Of a stretch of DNA of 29,269 bases, positions 8,790-16,200 are shown piece by piece; the stretch's first letter is position 1, and each line of letters starts with the position of its first letter. The position numbers were made by a program, and so were the translations under genes. This DNA is from CBDUVZ01 sp965370805 (GTDB lineage: Bacteria > Hydrothermota > Tepidihabitantia > Tepidihabitantales > Tepidihabitantaceae): NCBI GenBank assembly GCA_965370805.1, contig CBDUVZ010000023.1:1-29269 (forward strand), written 5' to 3'. Below the pieces are notes generated by a model that searched no databases, was not told where the DNA came from, and saw only the letters and a program-made list of their open reading frames with translations.

Positions 8790-10401
8790 CGTTTTCTCCC
8801 GCATCCATCTGCATCGCTGCCGCCTTCTCGAGCGCCCGGTCTATCCGGACAAGACACCGTTCCCGGCCCAGGATTGCCAGCGTGTCGAACATACCGAAAC
8901 CTACGCCCTTGCCGGTCACCGCAACCCTGAGCGCGTGGATGACCTGGCCGATCTTGATATTCTCCGACTCAATGAATCCGCGCATCAACTCCTCAAGCGC
9001 CGGGACGTCGAACCGGTCGACCGTGGCCAGTCGCTCCCGGAACCTGCCGAGCAACTCGGCGGCCCCGGACTTGCGTACCCGCTTCGCGAACGCCTTCTCA
9101 TCACAGGCAAGCTCGCTGTCCGGCACGAAGAAGTCAACGTAGTCCAGGATGTCGCCTGCCACTTTGATTCGGTCGCCGGCCGCCTCGACAATCCGCGCGA
9201 CCTTCTCTGTTGCTCCGGGCTCGGGCGGGTCCGAAACCAGGCCGGCCTGCTGCAGGTGCGGCACCACCATCACCACCCTCTGCTCCACCGGCCGAGCCAT
9301 CATGTGCCGCACCTGGAACGCCATCAACTTGTGAGGGTCAAAACTGGCCGGCGCCCGGTTCACCCGCTCAAGCGAGAAACTCTCCACCAGTTGCTCCCGG
9401 GTGAAATGCTCAGCCTTGTCGTCCAGAGCCCAACCCAGCAGCACCAGGTAATTGACCAGCGCCTCAGGCAGGAACCCAACCTTCTCGTAGAAATCCACGG
9501 TCACCGGGTTGAATACGTCGGCATCCACGGCCAGGCCCAGTGCGCCCGCCACTTTCCTGCCGTGCGCGACAAGAACTGCGAAGTCCGGGCTCTTCAGATA
9601 CTGATTCAGCTTCCGCTTGCTCAGCTTGTTCTTCGTCCCCGGCTCGGCCACAAACGGCAGGTGCGCGTAGCGCGGCAGGTCCCAGCCGAGTGACTGGGAG
9701 ATGAATATCTGGCGGGGCGTGTTCGACAGGTGCTCCTCCCCCCTGATTACGTGGGTAATGCCGAAGTCATGGTCGTCCACCGCGCTGGTCAAATGATACA
9801 GGCACGACCCGTCCGCCCGCTGGATCGCGTGGTCCTGCTCCAACGCCCAGTCGAACTCGACCTTTCCTCGCACCATGTCATCGACGACCAGCGTACCCGC
9901 GTCCGGCATCTTCAATCGCACGATTGGCTTACGTCCCTCGCGTTCGAATCGTGCCCGGTCTTCCGCGGACTCGGCCATCCAGCACCGGCTGTTGCGCAGC
10001 GAACCCTTCGCGGCCAGGGCCGCTTCCCGTTCCGCTTTCAACTCCTCGGGCGTGGCGTAGTCCCGGTACGCGCACCCGCGCTCCAGCAGTTCATCCACCA
10101 CCGCCCGGTGCCGGTCAACGCGCCCGGACTGGAAGTAGGGCGCGTGCGGCCCGCCGACCTCCGGCCCCTCGTCCCAGTCGATCCCGAGCCAGCGCAGCCC
10201 GTGCAGAATCGGCTCAAGTACCTCATCGAGATTCCGTTCCTGGTCCGTGTCGTCAATCCGCAGTATGAACCTGCCCCCGTGGTGCCGGGCGAACAGCCAG
10301 TTGTACAAAGCGGTCCTCGCCAACCCGAGATGCATGGCACCGGTCGGCGACGGCGCAATCCGCACCCGCACTTCGCTGTTCTCTCTGTCAGTATCCGTCA
10401 T
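8776..10401 (-). CDS. gltX: Glutamyl-tRNA synthetase
   Basis: A 541-residue class I synthetase that charges tRNA-Glu. The N-terminus RIAPSPTGAMHLGLARTAL carries the HIGH-box variant HLGL at about 24-27, and the KMSKS equivalent is KNKLSKRKL. LRIDDTDQER and VIRGEEHLSNTP are GluRS hallmarks and separate it from GlnRS next door. The length is somewhat above the usual 470-500 residues. The ATG at 10401 has only a weak upstream GAGAT, so a slightly later start cannot be excluded. It lies 91 nt after two serine tRNA genes on the same strand and overlaps glnS. A common transcript from the promoter at 10746-10773 is likely. Confidence 0.96.
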   Translation of the reverse strand: MTDTDRENSEVRVRIAPSPTGAMHLGLARTALYNWLFARHHGGRFILRIDDTDQERNLDEVLEPILHGLRWLGIDWDEGPEVGGPHAPYFQSGRVDRHRAVVDELLERGCAYRDYATPEELKAEREAALAAKGSLRNSRCWMAESAEDRARFEREGRKPIVRLKMPDAGTLVVDDMVRGKVEFDWALEQDHAIQRADGSCLYHLTSAVDDHDFGITHVIRGEEHLSNTPRQIFISQSLGWDLPRYAHLPFVAEPGTKNKLSKRKLNQYLKSPDFAVLVAHGRKVAGALGLAVDADVFNPVTVDFYEKVGFLPEALVNYLVLLGWALDDKAEHFTREQLVESFSLERVNRAPASFDPHKLMAFQVRHMMARPVEQRVVMVVPHLQQAGLVSDPPEPGATEKVARIVEAAGDRIKVAGDILDYVDFFVPDSELACDEKAFAKRVRKSGAAELLGRFRERLATVDRFDVPALEELMRGFIESENIKIGQVIHALRVAVTGKGVGFGMFDTLAILGRERCLVRIDRALEKAAAMQMDAGENDERR

Positions 10402-10452
10402 ATGATCTCAGGGTAGGGTTCAAGGATTCCGGCGTCCGAGGGTCTATCACTA

Positions 10453-10484
10453 GGCACCTTGGACCCTTGACCCCTCGAACCCTT
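10453..10484. repeat. 8-bp degenerate tandem array (4 units)
   Basis: The units GGCACCTT, GGACCCTT, GACCCCTC and GAACCCTT follow each other in the gap between gltX and the serine tRNA gene. On the transcribed minus strand they read as AAGGGTYC-like blocks. No protein or RNA motif explains the periodicity. Confidence 0.6.
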
Positions 10485-10492
10485 CTCATTTA

Positions 10493-10581
10493 CGGAGAGG
10501 GCGGGATTCGAACCCGCGATACAGTATTACCCGTATAACCGCTTAGCAAGCGGTCGCCTTCGACCACTCGGCCACCTCTCC
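10493..10581 (-). tRNA. tRNA-Ser (anticodon GCU)
   Basis: The acceptor stem GGAGAGG pairs fully with CCTCTCC, followed by discriminator G, which is typical of serine tRNAs. The anticodon arm is ACCGC-TTGCTAA-GCGGT, giving GCU. A long variable arm (stem ATAC/GTAT) identifies a class II tRNA, and the T-arm has GGTTCGAATCC. CCA is not encoded; TAA follows the discriminator. It decodes AGC/AGU. Confidence 0.96.
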
Positions 10582-10587
10582 GGCATA

Positions 10588-10614
10588 GGTCATATAAGCC
10601 CTATTGGACCTATT
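10588..10614. repeat. 9-bp degenerate array with inverted repeat between the tRNAs
   Basis: The units GGTCATATA, AGCCCTATT and GGACCTATT fill most of the 41-nt tRNA spacer. The same stretch contains ATAGGTC (10585-10591) and its inverse GACCTAT (10607-10613), which can form a 7-bp stem with a 15-nt loop. It may serve as a processing signal between the two tRNAs, or may simply be another short array. Confidence 0.5.
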
Positions 10615-10622
10615 CTGCAAAA

Positions 10623-10710
10623 CGGAGGGCGGGGGACTCGAACCCCCAAGGCCCATCTCTGAGCCGGCGGATTTCAAGTCCGCTGCCTTAGCCAATTAGA
10701 CTAGCCCTCC
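10623..10710 (-). tRNA. tRNA-Ser (anticodon UGA)
   Basis: The acceptor stem GGAGGGC pairs with GCCCTCC, with discriminator G. The anticodon arm is GCGGA-CTTGAAA-TCCGC, giving UGA for UCN codons. The long variable arm marks class II. The T-arm contains GGTTCGAGTCC. CCA is not encoded. It is upstream of, and co-oriented with, tRNA-Ser(GCU) and gltX. Confidence 0.96.
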
Positions 10711-10745
10711 AGCGGAACTCCAGATTGTCAAGCAGCAAGCGCTCT

Positions 10746-10773
10746 AATCTAGCCGAATCGCCCGCCAAGTCAA
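10746..10773 (-). promoter_or_regulatory. Promoter of the tRNA-Ser/gltX/glnS unit
   Basis: On the minus strand, -35 TTGACT (10773-10768) and -10 TAGATT (10751-10746) are separated by 16 bp. The predicted start near 10738 lies about 28 nt before the mature tRNA-Ser(UGA) 5' end. Five of six and four of six consensus bases match. No other good candidate exists in the 71-bp gap. Confidence 0.65.
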
Positions 10774-10781
10774 CAACCGGC

Positions 10782-11636
10782 CTACCTGGCCAGAACCAAC
10801 CGGCCGGCTTCGGCTCCGGCGTCCCGGTCCAGCCGATACAGGTACACCCCGGCCGGAACGTCATCACCGGAATCGTCCGTACCGTCCCAGCTCACCCGGT
10901 ACTCACCAGCAGGCAGGTCGGCTTCCAGCAGTTCCCTCACCCGTCTTCCGGCCTGGTCGAACACGGACAGCCGAATGCGTTCGGGTGCGCTGAGCTGAAA
11001 CCGAATCACGGTCGCGTCCCGGCAGATACTCGGCTCGGCCACAACCCGGCTCGACTCCAGAGCATACCCCGGCTCGGTGTTCAGGCCCGCGCCGGTGTAC
11101 CCGTACACCTCGACATAGCCCCAGCCACTGGTGTAATTGGTCCGGGTGATAATCATCTCGTGCTTGTTGTCGCCATCAACGTCGTCAAGCGACACGGTAC
11201 CGGAGAACCCGGACAACTCCGGGCTTTCCCATTCCAGTTGTCGGGTCGCGGCGTCGTACACCCGGATTTTGCCCGAGTAGGTGCTGCCATCGAGCTTGTA
11301 CGCACTCGCGACCAGTTCCCCGGCCGGGTCTCCGTCCAGGTTCACCGGCACAATCAGCCCGTCACCGTCATCGTCGCGCGGAGTCGCAAGGTACGGGTAG
11401 TCGTAGCCCGGGAAACTGATGGTCCAGTACGCACTCAGGCTTGAGTTGTAGATAGTCAACTGCCCGCTGCTCGACCGGGTCCACAGGTTACCGAACCCAT
11501 CGCCATCGATGTCATACCCGTAGCTCGCGCCCCAGGCAAACGAACCCAGGTTCCCGCTCTGCCATTCGCGAGTGTACTGCGCGGCCGCGGAACCGACCAG
11601 CAGAACGAACGCCAGTGCAATCTCAGCGGTTTTCAT
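10782..11636 (-). CDS. Secreted FG-GAP/VCBS-like protein with C-terminal sorting domain
   Basis: 284 residues from the ATG at 11636, chosen because GGAGA stands 7 nt upstream and the N-terminus is then a clean signal peptide (MKTAEIALAFVLLVGSAAAQ). The middle has calcium-loop-like repeats, DIDGDGFGNLW, DDDGDGLIVPVNLDGD and DDVDGDNKHEMI, as in FG-GAP/VCBS beta-propellers. The last roughly 75 residues are a FlgD-like Ig domain (IRLSVFDQAGRRVRELL...GEYRVSWDG...VPAGVYLYRL), the type used as a cell-surface or secretion signal in this kind of bacterium. It is therefore a surface or released protein. The number of repeats is too low for a full propeller on its own. The ligand is unknown. Confidence 0.85.
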   Translation of the reverse strand: MKTAEIALAFVLLVGSAAAQYTREWQSGNLGSFAWGASYGYDIDGDGFGNLWTRSSSGQLTIYNSSLSAYWTISFPGYDYPYLATPRDDDGDGLIVPVNLDGDPAGELVASAYKLDGSTYSGKIRVYDAATRQLEWESPELSGFSGTVSLDDVDGDNKHEMIITRTNYTSGWGYVEVYGYTGAGLNTEPGYALESSRVVAEPSICRDATVIRFQLSAPERIRLSVFDQAGRRVRELLEADLPAGEYRVSWDGTDDSGDDVPAGVYLYRLDRDAGAEAGRLVLAR

Positions 11637-11670
11637 TGCCGATTCTCCATTCGTGATAGTATTGAGTGTG

Positions 11671-11698
11671 ATTATAACTCTCCCCTGTCGGCTGTCTA
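11671..11698 (-). promoter_or_regulatory. Promoter of the FG-GAP-like gene
   Basis: Minus-strand -35 TAGACA (11698-11693), a 16-bp spacer and a perfect -10 TATAAT (11676-11671). The predicted start near 11664 leaves a leader of about 28 nt before the ATG at 11636. Confidence 0.75.
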
Positions 11699-11808
11699 CC
11701 TTCAGAGGCATCTGAACTCGGCCTGCAGCCGGCCGGCCGGTACTCTGCGTCCGCTCCGACCCGGACTACTTCCTTCCCACAGCCTCGGACTCCAGCGGAA
11801 CCGTGAAG

Positions 11809-12219
11809 TCAGCCGGCGACTCTGGTCATGCCGGAATCCTCAGACCAGTACCATGGGCTACTGAAAGAAATCGTCCGCTCCTGCACCCGTTCCCGGGCTC
11901 GGTCGAGCACCGCGGTCACATCGTTGCGTGTCACCTGCAGTTCATCGGCTATTCTCTCGAAGCTCATCCGGCGGCACAGCCGGGCGATGATGCACTGCCG
12001 CTCCAGCGGCTGAAATGAACGAATTGCCACGCGCAACTCCCTGGCCGCCTGTTCCCGGGCGAACATCTCGACCATCGTTGGTCCGTCCTGGAACGTAGCA
12101 AGCGAATCGTGCACGACCCGGACCAGCCGACGCACGGTACGGCACCTGCGTCTCTTCCTTTCCTCTCCAGAACTGGGGGCGGTATGGGACCACCTGGGAA
12201 TACTCGTTCTCAATTCCAT
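11809..12219 (-). CDS. Small protein with sigma-70 region 4-like helix-turn-helix
   Basis: 136 residues. The start at 12219 is well supported by GGAGG five bases upstream. Residues about 62-115 read LRVAIRSFQPLERQCIIARL, then SFERIADELQVTRNDVTAV and LDRARERVQE. This is the pattern of sigma region 4 (LP..R.vi.L......S..EIA..L..s...V...l.RAR..L). No region 2 is recognisable in the basic, Arg-rich N-terminus (residues 1-30), so it is probably not a complete sigma factor. It could be a DNA-binding regulator, a degenerate ECF sigma factor or an anti-sigma-like adaptor. It lies on the same strand as, and upstream of, the secreted FG-GAP gene. Confidence 0.65.
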   Translation of the reverse strand: MELRTSIPRWSHTAPSSGEERKRRRCRTVRRLVRVVHDSLATFQDGPTMVEMFAREQAARELRVAIRSFQPLERQCIIARLCRRMSFERIADELQVTRNDVTAVLDRARERVQERTISFSSPWYWSEDSGMTRVAG

Positions 12220-13021
12220 GCTTCCTCCTGTTTACGCTGACACATCTCTAGCAATCCGCTCCTGTCATCTCAGCGCCCAGGAGGGCGAATCCCCTCACCC
12301 TCATCAACTCACACCCTGCACACACCCGTACCGACCTCTCCGGACACTCCGCTCGGGAGACCACCGTCAGACCCGATGCAGCCTCCGGGCCGGATTGACC
12401 AGCGGCGTTCAGTCCACCCCACGAAACACCGCAAATGCTGTCAACGAAAGGCACAACCCGGCCCGAGTATTCCCGATCTCTCATCTGCTGTTCCTGATAG
12501 CGGCACATCTGGAGCCGCTGCGCTCGGCTCTGACGCTCGAGTTCACCGGCTCCCTGCTTCCACAGTACTCGATATCAAACACAATCTGCCGCCGCCTCTT
12601 CTACTGCTCCACCTGGCCATAGAGCCAGTTGGCGATTGGTCCTGGATACCAGCCGCACCGACTCCCGGCAGGCCGGTCCGTCTGTCGGCCTCTTCGTTCC
12701 ACGCTTGACCGCGAGCCGAATCGCATCAGTGATTGCAGCATCCGCAATGGCTGAAGCCAGCTTTCGACCCGCCAGACAATACATCCTCCGCGTCGTCAGC
12801 GAGATCATAGTTCAGACGGCCTGTTCAGCGACTCGACGGGAAACCTGCCCGGAAATCCGGGTAGCAATGAGTACGGTGATAAAAAACAGCAATAGCTCTC
12901 ACAATCACAGCGCTCTTCAACTCGCGCTGCCCGACTAACCCAACGTGAAAGGGAAACTGATTGCGTCGGCGTGTGGTTGGACGGGGCATCCCTGCCTTTG
13001 TCCAACCCGCAGACAACGTCA
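12220..13021 (-). other. Gene-poor 0.8-kb stretch, possible long leader or ncRNA
   Basis: I find no convincing coding gene here. The open frames of up to about 130 codons on either strand lack ribosome binding sites and family signatures. On the minus strand a consensus promoter at 13049-13022 would transcribe into this stretch toward the sigma-4-like gene. Local structure includes a perfect CCCGGA/TCCGGG hairpin (12848-12861) and the stem at 12975-13007. I saw no hallmark of RNase P RNA, tmRNA or SRP RNA. It may be a long 5' leader, a non-coding RNA or decayed coding DNA. Confidence 0.4.
12975..13007 (-). other. Stem-loop at predicted 5' end of a minus-strand transcript
   Basis: GGTTGGAC (12975-12982) and GTCCAACC (13000-13007) form a perfect 8-bp stem. 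A 17-nt loop contains a nested GGG/CCC pairing. It begins about 8 nt after the predicted start of the promoter at 13049-13022, which is suited to protecting or regulating the 5' end of that RNA. There is no U-run, so a terminator is unlikely. Confidence 0.5.
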
Positions 13022-13049
13022 ATTATAGCCAAACCGACATGGAAGTCAA
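13022..13049 (-). promoter_or_regulatory. Divergent minus-strand promoter
   Basis: -35 TTGACT (13049-13044), a 16-bp spacer and a perfect -10 TATAAT (13027-13022). The predicted start is near 13015. It points toward the gene-poor stretch and the sigma-4-like gene 800 nt away. It is back to back with the plus-strand promoter, with 42 bp between the two -35 elements. Confidence 0.7.
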
Positions 13050-13091
13050 CCGTATCTGAAAGAAAACGCAGGGAATAGAAAATGTCGCCGG

Positions 13092-13119
13092 TTGACAGTC
13101 AAATGACGTGGTCTATAAT
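13092..13119 (+). promoter_or_regulatory. Consensus promoter of the large kelch-like gene
   Basis: A perfect TTGACA (13092-13097), a 16-bp spacer and a perfect TATAAT (13114-13119). The predicted start near 13126 gives a 126-nt leader before the ATG at 13252. Confidence 0.85.
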
Positions 13120-13219
13120 CTCTTTGCTGGGAAGCAAGTTGGCTGAGTTCCCGGTGAAATCCGGCCGTCCGATGCGGCAATCTGGCGGTCACACATAATC
13201 TGGGCTTAGATATCATCAT

Positions 13220-13239
13220 CCAGCCAGGCTGGCGCCTGG
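13220..13239 (+). promoter_or_regulatory. Hairpin just before the ribosome binding site
   Basis: CCAGCC-A-GGCTGG (13220-13232) is a perfect inverted repeat. An alternative pairing, CCAGG (13224-13228) with CCTGG (13235-13239), ends right at the AAGGAGG of the following gene. Two mutually exclusive hairpins next to a ribosome binding site could tune translation; this is inference. Confidence 0.35.
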
Positions 13240-13251
13240 AAGGAGGCTAGG

Positions 13252-16200
13252 ATGCACAAGACGGTCATCTGTTTGACCATCCTCACGGCGGTCTGTTTCG
13301 GCGTCACGATCTTCAGCGAGGACTTCAGTTCAAGCTGGACGCCCAACTCGCCCCCGACCGGCTGGCACATCTACCACTCGAATGCGGCAGTCGAAGGCAC
13401 CGACGACTGGCACCGGGAGGATTCCGCCGACGGACCGTGGGTTGACACACTGGGAGGACGCCATCCCAGCGCCTATGCGTCCATCTACTGGAACCTCAGC
13501 GCCGACGCCCCACCTGACTCGCTCATCTCACCGATAATCGACTGCAGCGGATACAAGAACGTTACGCTGCGCTGCAGCACTTTTTTCTCCCGCAAGCTGC
13601 CGGTATCCTACCAGGCCCAGCTTCGCTACTCGGTGGACAACGGCGCCACTTTCCCTTACCTGTTGCGTGACTACTACGAACGGCAGGTCTATCCCGCTGA
13701 GGAAACTTTCAACCTGAGCCACGCCCGCAACCAAACCGGGGTTGTACTTGCCTGGTTCTTCGACGGCGACCTCTACAATGTTTACTGGTGGTGCCTTGAC
13801 GACGTAATCATCGAAGGTGATTCGATTCTTCCCTGGGATATCGCCTGCACCCGTATCGCGGACCCCGCCTACACCATCAAACCCGGCCTCATGACCCCGC
13901 AGGCCCGGTTCACCAACTACGGTCTCAACGACCAGGATTCGATTCCGGTCTTCTGCGTTCTGTACGAAAGCCTTGGCGGAGCGGCCATCACGGCTTGGCA
14001 GGATACGATCTTCAACACACTCCATGCCGGCGGGTATGAGTACGTCTCCTTCGTCCCGGCCCACGACTTCCTTACCACCGGCGACGATTTCTACATCCAG
14101 TTCTGGTGCGAAGCCGACTCCGACTACGCCCGCTCGAACGACACACTCGACCGCGTCTTCGACGTCTCCTATGTCGAGGAGTACCGCTACGACAACGGTT
14201 CGGTCAGCACGCGCGAAAACTGGCCGGTTGGTCACTACGGCTGGGGAGCAAGATTCACTCCGACCGCACCGCTCCCGGTGTTCCTGCACTCGGTCAGGAT
14301 GTATCTCCAGTTCCCGGCCGGCCCCGCCGAACACTGCCGCTACCAGATAGCGGTCGTCAAGGAAGCAAGTGACGGTTCGCCCGGCGAGACGTACTTCAAG
14401 ACCCCGGTAATCACGGGCGCCCCGGGCACGACCGGCTGGAATACTGTCGATCTGGCTCCGAATCCGGGCGACGAACTCGTCTTTGACGACAACTTCTTCA
14501 TCTTCTACCTCCAGGTCGGCGAACCGCCCGAATGCGCATCAATCGGTCTCGACGGCTCCCGCAACGCGCCTGACTCCACCTACTGGCAGTACCGGGCCGG
14601 CATCTACCAACTCGACTCCGCCGGCGGTGACTTCATGATCCGGGTGACCGTGGACCACCCCCCGCCCACCCTCATTCCCGACGACATGCGTGCACTGTAC
14701 GTCGATACGCCCTGGTACGAATTCGTTCAGCGGCCCTTTGATGCGCCACTGACCCCTGCCGCCCGGTTCGACAATAACGGCGGCGTCGACATCCCGGACG
14801 TCGTCGTATCCTGCTCGATCTTCGGGCAGGGCAATGTACTGCCTCACTACGTAGACGAACAGCGAATCGGTACGTTCGCCGCCGGTGCCGACACACTTAT
14901 GACCTTCACTGACTGGGTACCGGACACCGCCGAGCAATGCTCGGTCGTCACGCACATCTATAGCACCAACGCCGTTGTTATCGACCCCCAGTCCGGAAAC
15001 AACGAAAAGTGGTTCGTTTTCGAGGCAGTCAAAGGCATCCACACCGGCGGTTCCGGGGTGCCCGGCGAATACGGCTGGATTGACTCCGACACCACGGACG
15101 GACCTACCTTCCAGTGGATCGACACCACGGGCGCGGTTGTCGTGCTGACCAGTCCGCCGCTTGAAAAGATCTATGTCCCGATCGGATTCAACTTCCCGTA
15201 CTGCGACTCGGTCTACAGCAATGTCATCGTCTGCACCAACGGCTGGTTGTCGTTCGGCACCGACCAGCAAACGACCGAATCCCTGCCCCGGATCCTGCCC
15301 GACGTGAACATTCCCAACGGGGCGCTGTACCCGTGGTGGGACAATCTGACGGCGGGCCAGAACGAAGGCGGAGGCAAAGTCTACCGCAAGATCGAAGGAA
15401 CCGCCCCGAACCGTCGTTGCGCCGTTATCTGGCAGGACGTCAACCGGGATGGCTGCTCGGACACTTCCGACCTCGTCAGCTTCGAAGTAGTCCTCTACGA
15501 AAGCGGCACGATCGTATTCCAGTACAAGGACGTCACCACCGGGGACCTCACCTATGACAATGCCCGCTACGCTGCGATCGGACTCGAAAACGAAGACGGC
15601 TCCGACGGCCTCTGCTATCTCTATGCCCGCCCCCCGATGTCCAGCGCGGTGAATGACCTTGCCAACCGCGTCAGCCCCGGACGGGCCATCAGATTCCAGA
15701 AGGTCTATCGCGATGCCGCCGTGCTCGACATCGTCTCCCCCGCGGCCTACGTCTTCGAAGGACCGCTCACGCCGCAGGCGACCATCCACAACTACGGCTC
15801 CATCCGCGACACCATCCGGGCCTTTTTCTTCATCAGTCCCGGATACCTGGATTCATTGACCATACCGGACCTTGCGCCCGGGGACAGCACCACGGCGAGC
15901 TTCGCCGTCTGGAATGCCACCCTCGGCGAGTACACCGCGAAATGCTCGGTCGCGATGGTGGGCGATGTGGCCGACTCGAACAACGTCGTGAGCAAGGTCT
16001 TCTACGTTTCTCCCTGGATCCAACAGGAAGATATCCCCCTCGGCCCCCGGCGTCGCAAGGTGAAGGGCGCCGCCCTGACGTACGTTCCGCCGCCGCACAA
16101 CCGGTTGTACGCACTGAAGGGAGCCAATACTCTCACGCTGTGGGTGTTCGATATCGCAACCGGCCAGTGGGACAGCCTGTCTCCCATGCCCAGACCCCCT

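Noticed and set aside
12218..12938. Plus-strand frames of 100-134 codons in the gene-poor region
   Set aside because: No ribosome binding site, no recognisable motif, and the frames overlap one another in different phases.
13126..13240. Cobalamin-riboswitch-like words in the leader of the large kelch gene (GGGAA, CCGGTGAAATCCGG, AGCCAGG...CCTGG)
   Set aside because: The 5' part of the riboswitch is absent because transcription would begin right at GGGAA. The final box also has an insertion compared with the usual AGCCAGGAGACCTGCC. Treated as chance hairpins.
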